A stretch of DNA of 10,467 nt from Acidobacteriota bacterium. Lineage in GTDB: Bacteria > Acidobacteriota > Terriglobia > Terriglobales > Acidobacteriaceae. The stretch spans positions 1-10,467 of the forward strand of contig JAJXXG010000599.1 of the NCBI GenBank assembly GCA_021781255.1, written 5' to 3'. A program made the position numbers and the translations under genes. Under the pieces are notes generated by a model. That model was not told where the DNA came from and ran no database searches. It saw only the letters and a program-made list of their open reading frames with translations. Within the stretch, counting starts at the first letter, position 1, and each line of letters opens with the position of its first letter. Of this stretch, positions 1 through 6,700 are shown piece by piece.

Positions 1-306
1 TTTCGCTGGAACTTTCTCACTCACTCGCGACGCCTGCAACCTTGGTTTCAGGCCGCGGGCGGGCTCATTTACACCACGCATAAGTTTCCCCCGGACGAGC
101 TCGTGCCCCACGGCACTCCCGGCGGAACCTCGGTCTTCAACTTCTCGCCACAGGGCGGCGTCGGCATCCACTACTTCATCCGTCCCGGGCGGTCCATCGA
201 TCTGGGCGTGAATGGAGAGCACATCTCCTCGGCATCTCTGGGAGACCGCAACCCCGGCGTAAACGCCAGTATTCAGATACAGGTTGGCTACACCTTCTGG
301 AAGTAG
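1..306 (+). CDS. PagL-family lipid A 3-O-deacylase (acyloxyacyl hydrolase), C-terminal part
   Basis: Only the last 101 codons are present; the open frame runs in from the left edge and ends at TAG 304-306. PagL proteins are outer-membrane beta-barrel esterases that remove the 3-O-linked acyl chain from lipid A. The visible part has alternating polar/hydrophobic strands, with 'GGVGIHYFIRPGRSIDLGV' leading into 'EHISSASLGDRNPGVNAS'. The His-x-Ser within EHISS matches the catalytic His/Ser arrangement of PagL, and the chain ends in an aromatic strand (VGYTFWK), as expected for a barrel. An internal GTG at 103 could be mistaken for a start, but coding continues upstream of it in the same frame. 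ftcD starts 17 nt after the stop, so the two may be co-transcribed, although their functions are unrelated. The family call rests on the His-x-Ser/NPG region; the N-terminal half and signal peptide cannot be seen. Confidence 0.75.
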   Translation, partial: FRWNFLTHSRRLQPWFQAAGGLIYTTHKFPPDELVPHGTPGGTSVFNFSPQGGVGIHYFIRPGRSIDLGVNGEHISSASLGDRNPGVNASIQIQVGYTFWK

Positions 307-323
307 CCGCGCTCGGAGCAGGA

Positions 324-1235
324 ATGAAAGGTCCTTTAGTCGAATGTGTCCCCAACTTCTCTGAGGGCCGGGATGTCCAGAGGGTTCAGGCAATTGTGTC
401 TGCGATGCGCGTTGAAGGCGCGCATCTGCTTGACTGGTCCATGGACGCCGATCACAACCGCTCCGTTGTCACCATTGCCGGCGAACCCGCCGCGGTGCTC
501 GAGTCAGCGCTCAAGGGGGTCGGCAAGGCCGTTGAGCTGATTGACCTCACCACCCAGGAAGGCGTGCATCCGCGCATCGGCGCCGCAGACGTCATCCCGT
601 TTGTGCCCATCTCCGGCATCAAGCTGGAGCAATGCGTCCTGCTTGCCCGCCAGGCAGGCCACGAAATCTGGCAGCGCTTCGGCGTCCCGGTGTATTTCTA
701 TGAGGCTGCCGCGGCCCGGCCAGACCGCGCCAACCTTGAGGACGTGCGCCGCGGGCAGTTCGAAGGGCTCCGGGAGGCGGTGCGCAAGGACGCGGCCCAG
801 CGGCCCGACCTGGGCGGCCCCGGCCTGCACCCAACGGCCGGAGCCTGTGCCGTCGGAGCACGCAAGTTCCTCGTTGCCTACAACATCTATTTCGACTCCA
901 CCGATGTGGCCATGGTCCGCGCCATCGCTCGCGAAATCCGCGCGGCATCCGGCGGCCTGAAAGGCGTCAAAGCCATGGGCGTTCTGGCCCACGGGCGCGC
1001 ACAGCTTTCCATGAACATCACCGACTTCCAGAAAACACCCCTATCGCTGGTCTATGACACGGTCTCCCGCGTGGCGCTTCGCCACAAAGCCGCGCCCGCG
1101 GAGGGTGAGGTAATTGGTTTGATTCCCGAGGCCGCATGTGAGCGGGAAAGCGAGTGGATGCGTCAATTAAATGGGTTCGACGATGAGACCAAGATTCTGG
1201 AACGGCGTCTCGCTGCTCCACTTTCCTGGCCATAG
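324..1235 (+). CDS. ftcD: glutamate formimidoyltransferase
   Basis: A 303-residue enzyme that transfers the formimino group from N-formimino-L-glutamate to tetrahydrofolate, a late step of histidine degradation in the cytoplasm. The N-terminus 'LVECVPNFSEGRD' is the family hallmark. The segment 'EGVHPRIGAADVIPFVP' places a His at residue 82, the same number as the catalytic His82 of mammalian formiminotransferase. 'LGGPGLHPTAGACAVGARKFLVAYNI' (residues about 165-190) starts the C-terminal subdomain. The length fits the two-subdomain transferase alone; the cyclodeaminase domain found in mammalian FTCD is absent. The ATG at 324 is preceded by a purine-rich GGAGCAGGA that can serve as ribosome binding site, and it lies 17 nt after the upstream stop, suggesting co-transcription. 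No other hut genes are visible in the window. Confidence 0.95.
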   Translation: MKGPLVECVPNFSEGRDVQRVQAIVSAMRVEGAHLLDWSMDADHNRSVVTIAGEPAAVLESALKGVGKAVELIDLTTQEGVHPRIGAADVIPFVPISGIKLEQCVLLARQAGHEIWQRFGVPVYFYEAAAARPDRANLEDVRRGQFEGLREAVRKDAAQRPDLGGPGLHPTAGACAVGARKFLVAYNIYFDSTDVAMVRAIAREIRAASGGLKGVKAMGVLAHGRAQLSMNITDFQKTPLSLVYDTVSRVALRHKAAPAEGEVIGLIPEAACERESEWMRQLNGFDDETKILERRLAAPLSWP

Positions 1236-1293
1236 ATGGCGCAACCTGCACCGCTCAAAGGCGGCGGTGCGTGCCGGCAAATTGCCCGGCAAG

Positions 1294-1299
1294 TACAAT
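1294..1299 (+). promoter_or_regulatory. possible -10 box (TACAAT)
   Basis: TACAAT lies within GTACAAT at 1293-1299, in the spacer after ftcD. It matches the sigma70 -10 consensus at 5 of 6 positions. The expected -35 position (about 1271-1276) has no good match, so support is from the -10 alone. The same GTACAAT occurs upstream of lpxD and of the zinc-ribbon gene on the other strand. If used, transcription would start near 1306 and leave a leader of about 185-190 nt before the exported-protein gene. Confidence 0.3.
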
Positions 1300-1317
1300 G
1301 GAAGATGCAGAGGTGGG

Positions 1318-1350
1318 CGCACATGCATGGTTGCTCATGCACCGGGTGCG
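1318..1350 (+). other. two-step hairpin in the leader of the exported-protein gene
   Basis: Outer arms CGCAC (1318-1322) and GTGCG (1346-1350) enclose a perfect inner 6-bp stem TGCATG/CATGCA (1324-1329 with 1336-1341) around a 6-nt loop. An A on one side and CCGG on the other form an internal bulge. There is no T-run after it, so it does not look like an intrinsic terminator. It sits about 20 nt after the possible -10 box and 140 nt before the likely start codon. A role in leader-based control or RNA stability is only a possibility; I do not recognise a known riboswitch here. Confidence 0.35.
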
Positions 1351-1489
1351 AAGCACTGGAGCCTTCCGCCGCGCGTTTCAGCGCTCCTTCCAGCCCGGCC
1401 ACCGGGTTTGAGAGCCACTGAAGGCCGCGGCCGGCAAGGGAATGAGGTTCCAGGGCCAGTCGCCCGATACTGCCAGGCATTCCCGGAGG

Positions 1490-2449
1490 ATGGATTTGTT
1501 GAGAAATCTGGTTCGTGTTTCGATTACCGCGCTCTCTCTTGCAATGGTGCTGCCGGTTCACGCCGCGCAGTTGTCCAATGACGCCCGCACGGCTGTTCCC
1601 CACGAGGTGCAGCAGTTGGTGGTCGTCGATTACCGCGCCATGCAGAACTCTGACACCGCCATGCAACTGCGCGACCGCGTTATGCCGCCCGACCTCAAGC
1701 AGTTCGACGATGCCTTGCGCAAGTCCGGCCTCAATGACAACCACGACGTGGACCAGCTCGCCTTTGCGCTCTTCCGTCCCAGCTCATCGAGCGACCAGTT
1801 GCAGACCGTGGGCATCGCCCAGGGCCAGTTCGCAATGGAGGATGTCCTCGCCAACTTTCGCAAGCAGAAGGTGCGGCCCAAAATCATCCGCAACAATAAG
1901 GTCTATCCCATGGGCAAGACAGGCATGGTGCTTTGCTTTGTCGATCCTTCCACCATGGTTTTTGGCGAAAGCGAAGCCGTAAAGCAGGCGCTTGATGTGC
2001 GTGACGGCCTTGGACCAAGCCTGCTGACCAACAGCCCGATGATGGACGCAATGAAGTCTGTGGATTCCGAGCCCCTGTGGAGCATTCTCGACCAGAAGGG
2101 CACCCAGACGATGATGCGCCAGGTGATGGGGCAGGCCGGCTCGGTCACGGATTATGATTCGGTGCGCAAGCGCCTCCTCTCCTCGTGGTACTCGATGAAC
2201 TTCCAGCACGGTGTCAAGTTCGATCTCACCATCGCCACGGGCGACGCATTCGCGGCAGCCACCATGTCCTCGCTGCTGAATGCTGCCGTGGTCTACAAGA
2301 AGATGAGCGGGTCAGACGCGGAAAAGAGCGCTCTTGGAGGCACGGACATCAGCTCGAGCGCCGGGCAGCTTGCCGTTCACTTTGCCACATCCGACTCAGG
2401 ATTCAACGAGCTGCTCAAATCCTCGCTCTTCCAAAGCATGGTGCACTAG
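1490..2449 (+). CDS. exported protein of unknown function
   Basis: I do not recognise the family. The frame is open from an ATG at 1442, but that would put a 16-residue polar stretch before an obvious signal peptide, so I prefer the ATG at 1490 (319 residues). The start is uncertain: GGAGG at 1485-1489 directly abuts this ATG, whereas TTG codons at 1496 and 1499 are 6 and 9 nt from it, a more usual spacing. The signal peptide runs through 'LVRVSITALSLAMVLPVHA', with cleavage likely after VHA; no lipobox Cys is seen, so the mature protein is probably soluble in the periplasm. The mature part is mixed alpha/beta-looking, with hydrophobic 'QQLVVVDYRAM' near the N-terminus, 'DQLAFALFRP', and 'DSEPLWSILDQKGTQ' about two thirds along. 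No metal-binding or catalytic motif is evident. It is convergent with the diguanylate cyclase gene. Base composition and coding periodicity look like its neighbours. Confidence 0.8.
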   Translation: MDLLRNLVRVSITALSLAMVLPVHAAQLSNDARTAVPHEVQQLVVVDYRAMQNSDTAMQLRDRVMPPDLKQFDDALRKSGLNDNHDVDQLAFALFRPSSSSDQLQTVGIAQGQFAMEDVLANFRKQKVRPKIIRNNKVYPMGKTGMVLCFVDPSTMVFGESEAVKQALDVRDGLGPSLLTNSPMMDAMKSVDSEPLWSILDQKGTQTMMRQVMGQAGSVTDYDSVRKRLLSSWYSMNFQHGVKFDLTIATGDAFAAATMSSLLNAAVVYKKMSGSDAEKSALGGTDISSSAGQLAVHFATSDSGFNELLKSSLFQSMVH

Positions 2450-2470
2450 ATCCCGAAGGCAACGCGCTCC

Positions 2471-2515
2471 GCCGGCCCATCCATTCGTCTTTCTGTGACA
2501 ACAGGATGGGCTGGC
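2471..2515. terminator. hairpin between convergent genes, possible bidirectional terminator
   Basis: GCCGGCCCATCC (2471-2482) pairs with GGATGGGCTGGC (2504-2515): 12 bp with one G-U pair, around a 21-nt loop. It lies between the stop of the exported-protein gene (2449) and the stop of the diguanylate cyclase gene (2519), which is where a shared terminator is expected. No clean T-run follows on either strand and the loop is long, so termination strength is uncertain. Confidence 0.45.
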
Positions 2516-2518
2516 ACT

Positions 2519-4390
2519 TCAGCCCGCATGCGATACGGCAATCGCCGGGTGCATAGCCTCCGCGTTATACACCTGATTGCGCCCGTTCCTTTTGGCCGCA
2601 TAGAGAGCGTCGTCCGCCTTCTGAATCAACATGGGAGCGTGCTGCCCCAGGCCGGGCACCATCGTGGCGCATCCCACCGAAATCGTCACATAGCCGATGG
2701 GACTCGCCTTGTGGTCCAGCCGCCGCTGGAGTAGTGACGCACAAATCTCCGCGGCCACTTCCATTGCGCCTTCGTTGGGCGTGTTCGGCAGCACAACCGC
2801 AAATTCCTCGCCGCCAAAGCGCGCCACCAGGTCGCCCGGCCGTGCCACCACATCCATGGCGGATTCGGCAATCTGCTTCAGGCAGCCATCGCCGCGCAGG
2901 TGGCCGTAGGTGTCGTTGTACATTTTGAAGTGATCCACATCGATCAGCAGCAGAGAAATAGGCTGGCGCTCGCGCATCCCGCGACGCCACTCGCTGGTCA
3001 GGCACTGGTCAAGACGCCGCCGATTCGCAAGGTGGGTCAGCGGGTCCGTCACCGCCAGCGCTTCAATCGCATGGTAGGCGTTGCGCAGTTCGTGCTCCGC
3101 GGTCTTGCGTTCTGAAATATCGCGCACCATGTTCAACACGCCCGACGGAATGCCGGTAACCGGATTGCGGACCACGCGCAGACTGGCTTCCACCCAGATG
3201 TACTCCCCATTGCGCCTGCGCACGCGGCACTCGATCATCACGTCTTCCATTCCAGACCTGAGCCCGCGCATGGCCGCCTCTGCTCTTGGCCGGTCTTCGG
3301 GACGGACCAGATCGAGGCTCTTGAAATGCATCAGCTCTTCCGGGTTCCACCCGACCAGCCGTTGCGCGGCAGACGACACGTAGCTCCGCCGTTCCTCAAA
3401 ATCCGCCAGGATAATCACGTCCCGGGAATTTTCCGTCACAAGCTCATGCAGCATCACGATCTGCTGAAGCCGGCGCTCGGTGGCCTTCTGGCGGTCCAGT
3501 GCGATCGAGATGCTGTAAAGCATGAACATGCCCGAGGCAATGTAGATCTGCAGCAGAACGACTGGCGCCGCGGACGTGAGGGTCTTTGCGATCAGCAGCG
3601 GCCCATGTCCATGCAGCGTGAAATAAGTGCCCGTTACCGTAACGAACAGTGCGCCCAGAGACGCCCAGGCGATACCCATCCGCAGAAGAACCAGCACCAG
3701 CAGAGGGTACACAAGGAAGAGCACATGCACCCGCATCTGCGAGAAACCGGCAATGGTAAGGATGAGAAGCGCGGCCGGATAACGCCAGGCGCCTTCGACC
3801 CTGGTGGTGATTCTGAGCCCCGTGCGAAAGATCGCGACGCAGGCCGGCGTGGTGACGGCGGTTCCAAGTCCATCGCCGATGACCCACGACAGGAACGAGG
3901 AGACGGGATTTCCGTGAAGCATGGGAACAGCCAGCGCAGCGAACAGCAGCCCCATGCCAGCCGGCCCGGCCAGAATGGCGAAGCCGCCAAACCGCAGCAG
4001 ATAACCCCTGTCAGTAAATTGAGGCAGATCGGTAGAACGCCTTCTCAGCAGGCGTGCGCTGATCGCCACCTCGCCCATGTTCAGCAGGGTGAGCAGCAGA
4101 TTCTGCCTCCAGTGGCCGGCGACTAGCGTACTCCCCACCAGTTCGGCCGCAAAGCCCGCCGCCAGATAGGCGGGCCAGCGCCATCGCGGAGCCAGCAGAA
4201 GATAGGCCAGCAGCACCCCGTTGGCGATCCAGAGCATGTTCGATGCGGCTCCGGGCAGCTCGAACGAAACCACGAATCCTGTGGCCAGCGCGACAGAGAA
4301 AAAGCAGCCCGCCAGGCGCAGAGCGAAGCCGTACTTACGCTTCCACGGAACCGGATAGCGACCGTCTTTGATGCCGGGGCTCCCGCGCAC
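2519..4390 (-). CDS. membrane diguanylate cyclase, MASE1-PAS-GGDEF
   Basis: A 623-residue inner-membrane sensor that should make cyclic di-GMP from two GTP. Residues about 20-300 hold multiple hydrophobic segments of MASE1 type ('LPGAASNMLWIANGVLLAY', 'LSWVIGDGLGTAVTTP'). A PAS domain follows at about 315-430 ('DVIILADFEERRSYVSSAAQ', 'RLVGWNPEELMHFKSLDLV') with a PAC-like end ('NMVRDISERKTAEHEL'). The GGDEF domain is at about 445-605, starting 'DPLTHLANRR'. The active-site signature is GGEEF at 526-530, an accepted active variant. RPGD at 517-520, five residues before it, fits the product-binding inhibitory I-site (RxxD), so feedback inhibition is likely. No EAL or HD-GYP domain is present. 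The start is GTG at 4390, chosen because GGGAGAAGGA lies just upstream; no in-frame ATG is better placed. It is downstream of the lipoprotein gene by 108 nt, so it may have its own promoter. Confidence 0.93.
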   Translation of the reverse strand: MRGSPGIKDGRYPVPWKRKYGFALRLAGCFFSVALATGFVVSFELPGAASNMLWIANGVLLAYLLLAPRWRWPAYLAAGFAAELVGSTLVAGHWRQNLLLTLLNMGEVAISARLLRRRSTDLPQFTDRGYLLRFGGFAILAGPAGMGLLFAALAVPMLHGNPVSSFLSWVIGDGLGTAVTTPACVAIFRTGLRITTRVEGAWRYPAALLILTIAGFSQMRVHVLFLVYPLLVLVLLRMGIAWASLGALFVTVTGTYFTLHGHGPLLIAKTLTSAAPVVLLQIYIASGMFMLYSISIALDRQKATERRLQQIVMLHELVTENSRDVIILADFEERRSYVSSAAQRLVGWNPEELMHFKSLDLVRPEDRPRAEAAMRGLRSGMEDVMIECRVRRRNGEYIWVEASLRVVRNPVTGIPSGVLNMVRDISERKTAEHELRNAYHAIEALAVTDPLTHLANRRRLDQCLTSEWRRGMRERQPISLLLIDVDHFKMYNDTYGHLRGDGCLKQIAESAMDVVARPGDLVARFGGEEFAVVLPNTPNEGAMEVAAEICASLLQRRLDHKASPIGYVTISVGCATMVPGLGQHAPMLIQKADDALYAAKRNGRNQVYNAEAMHPAIAVSHAG

Positions 4391-4456
4391 GTTCCTTCTC
4401 CCACGGTGGTTATCGGAAGGATTTCAAAAGGGAACAGGCGCGAAAACAGTTCTTTT

Positions 4457-4462
4457 CTTATA
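4457..4462 (-). promoter_or_regulatory. possible -10 box (TATAAG) upstream of the diguanylate cyclase gene
   Basis: The 108-nt gap before the GTG start contains an AT-rich patch reading AACAAATATAAGAAAAG on the minus strand, unusual in this GC-rich DNA. TATAAG matches the -10 consensus at 5 of 6 positions and would leave a leader of about 60 nt. The nearest -35-like sequence, TTGCTG, is 20 nt away, which is too far for good spacing, so this call is weak. Confidence 0.25.
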
Positions 4463-4498
4463 TTTGTTCAATCCTGCAGGAGCAGCAACCGATGCGCT

Positions 4499-4867
4499 CT
4501 AGCGTTTCGGGCTAAGTTCGGGGACGAACTCCGCTTTGCCGCCGGGCAGCAGCACAATCTCCAGCCGGCCCTCCTGCCCCTCGGCGAGCTCAGGACCGGT
4601 CATCTGGCGCATTTGCTCAGTCCTGCTCTCCGTGTACTGCACCTTCACCGGACCGCTGTCGCGCACCTTGAAGCGATAGTTGTAGTGCGCGCCCGGGGCC
4701 AGCTTGTCCACCCCGAAGCTGGCGCTTGGGTAATTCACTTCCAGCAGCGTAATCGCATCGCCGGTGCGGTTCACTACCGTTGTGTCGATCTGGTAGGAGT
4801 GGCAGCCGCACACCAGCAAAAGCAGGGGCAGCAGAGCCGCAAAAAGACTGATTGCTCTTGTTCTCAT
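4499..4867 (-). CDS. small lipoprotein of unknown function, coupled to lpxD
   Basis: A 122-residue protein I cannot assign to a named family. The N-terminus MRTRAISLFAALLPLLLL is a lipoprotein signal peptide with lipobox V19-C20-G21-C22, so Cys22 should be lipidated. The mature part starts 'HSYQIDTTVVNRTGDAITLL' and looks all-beta ('HYNYRFKVRDSGPVKVQYTE', 'GRLEIVLLPGGKAEFVPEL'), like a compact immunoglobulin-type fold. That fold is inferred from strand pattern only. The ATG overlaps the lpxD stop codon as ATGA (4864-4867), with AAGGA a few bases upstream inside the lpxD end, so translation is probably coupled to lpxD. A longer frame extends upstream to 5188, but it lies inside lpxD and lacks a signal peptide, so the start at 4867 is preferred. 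The coupling suggests an envelope role, possibly related to lipopolysaccharide, but nothing in the sequence shows this directly. Confidence 0.85.
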   Translation of the reverse strand: MRTRAISLFAALLPLLLLVCGCHSYQIDTTVVNRTGDAITLLEVNYPSASFGVDKLAPGAHYNYRFKVRDSGPVKVQYTESRTEQMRQMTGPELAEGQEGRLEIVLLPGGKAEFVPELSPKR

Positions 4868-5925
4868 GGCCGGTCCTTGTTTTCTTTCGGGTCCGCAGGT
4901 GCGCTCACCGCCGGCTCCTGCGCCGCCAGTTTCTTCTCCAGCCGGTCCAGCCGCTTCAGCAGTTCCGGAAGCCGCTGGAAGATCGTCACAGCCCGCAGCC
5001 ATACCCGATTGTCGAAGCCCGGAGAGCCGGAAATCATCTTGCCCGCTGGAACGTCGTGCGACACGGCCGACTGCGCCGTCAGAATCACGCCATCGCCCAG
5101 GCTGCAATGTCCCGCAACCCCAGCCTGACCCGCCAGAATGACGTTGTTGCCAATCACCGACGACCCGGCCAGGCCCACCTGCGCGCACAGCAGGGTGTTC
5201 TGGCCCACGCGCGAGCCGTGGCCCACTTGCACCAGGTTATCTACCTTGGTCCCATCGCCGATTTCGGTCGCGCCGACAGTTGCCCGGTCAATGCAGGCGT
5301 TCGCCTGTATGTCCACCCGGTCGCCCAGCCGCACCGGACCCGACTGCGGAATCTTCTCCCACTGCCCGGCCTCGTTCCTTGCAAAGCCAAAGCCGTCCGC
5401 GCCCACAATTGCGCCGTTCTCCAGCGTTACGTGGTCACCCAGAACGCACCCCTCGCGCACCACCGCATGCGCATGGGCAAAGAGATGGCTGCCCGCCCGC
5501 ACGCCGGGGTAGAGCACCACGTGGGGCAAGAGTGTGGCATGCGGCCCCAGTTGCACCCCCGAACCCACCACCACATAGGCTCCGACATGCGCTCCCTCGC
5601 CGATCTCCGCCGAGGAATCAATCACCGCCGTCGGATGGATGCCTGGCGGGTAAGCAGGCGGCTGGTAAAACATGCCCAACGCGCGGGAAAACGCCAGGTA
5701 AGGGTTTTTCAGCCTCAGGGTCGGCGCATCAATCTTAGGGAATTCCGGCTCCACCAGCACGGCTGCGGCCTGCGTCTTCCGCGCCAGTCCCGTATATCGC
5801 GGATTGGCCACGAAGGTGACTTCAGTGGGCCCGGCGTCTTCAATCCCTTTAACGCCAGTAATTTCCAGCTCTGCGTCGCCGCGCAGCTCTGCGCCAAGCC
5901 GGGTTGCCATCTCGCCTAGTTTCAT
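4864..5925 (-). CDS. lpxD: UDP-3-O-(3-hydroxyacyl)glucosamine N-acyltransferase
   Basis: A 353-residue cytoplasmic enzyme that adds the second, N-linked 3-hydroxyacyl chain from acyl carrier protein to UDP-3-O-acylglucosamine, the third step of lipid A synthesis. The N-terminal uridine-binding domain covers about residues 1-100 ('VKGIEDAGPTEVTFVANPRY', 'KNPYLAFSRALGMFY'). A left-handed beta-helix of hexapeptide repeats runs to about 315 ('GIHPTAVIDSSAEIGEGAHV' onward). 'DNLVQVGHGSRVG' gives His236 and 'GVAGHCSLGDG' gives His273; their 37-residue spacing equals that of the E. coli catalytic pair His239/His276. The C-terminal helix 'LPELLKRLDRLEKKL' fits the family's trimer helix, followed by a Pro/Ala/Asp/Lys tail. 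The ATG at 5925 lacks a clear ribosome binding site but has TACAAT 7 nt upstream, consistent with a leaderless message. The gene stands outside the common bamA-skp-lpxD-fabZ-lpxA cluster, and its stop overlaps the next gene's start. Confidence 0.96.
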   Translation of the reverse strand: MKLGEMATRLGAELRGDAELEITGVKGIEDAGPTEVTFVANPRYTGLARKTQAAAVLVEPEFPKIDAPTLRLKNPYLAFSRALGMFYQPPAYPPGIHPTAVIDSSAEIGEGAHVGAYVVVGSGVQLGPHATLLPHVVLYPGVRAGSHLFAHAHAVVREGCVLGDHVTLENGAIVGADGFGFARNEAGQWEKIPQSGPVRLGDRVDIQANACIDRATVGATEIGDGTKVDNLVQVGHGSRVGQNTLLCAQVGLAGSSVIGNNVILAGQAGVAGHCSLGDGVILTAQSAVSHDVPAGKMISGSPGFDNRVWLRAVTIFQRLPELLKRLDRLEKKLAAQEPAVSAPADPKENKDRP

Positions 5926-5932
5926 CGAGGAA

Positions 5933-5938
5933 ATTGTA
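5933..5938 (-). promoter_or_regulatory. -10 box (TACAAT) of lpxD, suggesting leaderless transcription
   Basis: TACAAT (5 of 6 consensus) sits 7 nt before the lpxD ATG. A start 6-7 nt after a -10 box would fall on or next to the A of that ATG, which agrees with the lack of a Shine-Dalgarno sequence in the TTTCCTCG between them. The -35 region at 17-nt spacing reads AGTCGT, a poor match, so the promoter is not certain. Confidence 0.4.
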
Positions 5939-5961
5939 CCGGAACTGGCCCCGCCACGACT

Positions 5962-5990
5962 CTTCCGCTGGCCGGGAACACCTTCGGAAG
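5962..5990. terminator. hairpin with T-rich flank in the lpxD upstream gap
   Basis: CTTCCG (5962-5967) pairs with CGGAAG (5985-5990) around a 17-nt loop. On the plus strand it is followed by CTTTTATTTA, the pattern of an intrinsic terminator, although the known genes here are read from the minus strand. On the minus strand it follows the stop of the upstream gene (6001) with the A-rich side before the stem, so it could separate that gene from lpxD only weakly. The stem is short. Confidence 0.3.
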
Positions 5991-6000
5991 CTTTTATTTA

Positions 6001-6513
6001 CTATTCCGTATCGGGATTTGCCGGAAACAGTTCCGACTGGGCTTCGGCCCGCTTCATCGTTGCGGCCCGCCTGCGCCCGCCCGCGCCAATCAGAGCCACT
6101 ACCTCCAGGCTCTGAATTGCCTGCCGCGGCACGTAAATCTTCTGCGTATTCGACCGGGTGTCCGGCGGAGTCAGAAACAGACCGGCGCCCTCCACGAGCG
6201 AGCGGTCATTCGCTGCCAACCCTTCCAGTTCCTCCCCGTCGGTCAGTGTCATCCGCAGCCACAGCCCAGCGGTGCGCGGCCTTACCGTAAAGCGCTTCTG
6301 CAGCAGACGTTCCGGGTTGGCCTGCTCGCCGGCAGGGAAGTCCCGCACAAAGCAGACCCACTTCACCGCATCCCAGCCTATGGTAAGCACTTTCCCGCTC
6401 AGGTCCAGAACCTCCACGGCCGCCGCATCATCGCCAAAGCCGGCGCCCGCATAGCCCGCCAACCAGTCGCGGCTGAACTTACGCACAATCACCGGCTTAC
6501 GAAGAGATGCCAT
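6001..6513 (-). CDS. conserved-looking protein of unknown function
   Basis: A 170-residue, probably cytoplasmic protein with no signal peptide or membrane segment. I do not recognise a named family with confidence; it reminds me of a small protein seen in Acidobacteriota genomes, but that is memory, not a search. It starts basic (MASLRKPVIVRKFSRDWLAG). Two short beta-rich units follow that look alike: 'AVEVLDLSGKVLTIGWDAVK' with 'WVCFVRDFP', and 'LWLRMTLTDGEELEGLAAND'. Then come 'GLFLTPPDTRSNTQKIYVPR' and 'QAIQSLEVVALIGAGGRRRA'. The pattern suggests a small-barrel, ligand- or RNA-binding protein rather than an enzyme; this is inference from strand pattern. The ATG at 6513 is preferred over one six codons upstream (6531) because the family-like segment starts after it; neither has a clear ribosome binding site. 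It is divergent from the nucleotidyltransferase-family gene at 6701 and lies 75 nt before lpxD on the same strand. Confidence 0.8.
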   Translation of the reverse strand: MASLRKPVIVRKFSRDWLAGYAGAGFGDDAAAVEVLDLSGKVLTIGWDAVKWVCFVRDFPAGEQANPERLLQKRFTVRPRTAGLWLRMTLTDGEELEGLAANDRSLVEGAGLFLTPPDTRSNTQKIYVPRQAIQSLEVVALIGAGGRRRAATMKRAEAQSELFPANPDTE

Positions 6514-6700
6514 CGTTCTGGATTGTCGCATGGCGCAGCGTGCGGAGCGAGAACAAAAGCAGCAATTTGTGTGCAGAACGCCCTAGCCAACACGCAGCGG
6601 TTGTGATAAGGTACTGGTTTGCAACCTCTACTGAAACGTGGCCTAAGGGTAACAACATCAGATAGTTGGCTTGAGTGGGGGCGGCAGAAGCAGGGAGCGC

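Noticed and set aside
1236..1421. 61-codon frame starting right after the ftcD stop, with Cys-rich GCSCTGC
   Set aside because: No ribosome site of its own, low-complexity composition and a hairpin inside it; more likely spacer or leader.
4868..5188. Upstream extension of the lipoprotein frame
   Set aside because: It lies entirely within lpxD in another frame and would bury the lipoprotein signal peptide inside the protein.
4852..5919. Long plus-strand open frame (355 codons) opposite lpxD
   Set aside because: It mirrors lpxD, which has clear catalytic residues; the translation is rich in Arg, His and Pro with no recognisable motif, as expected for antisense of GC-rich coding DNA.
6671..6700. 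TTG start ten codons upstream of the nucleotidyltransferase-family gene
   Set aside because: The ATG at 6701 has AGGGAG just before it and the upstream residues (MSGGGRSRER) carry no family feature.
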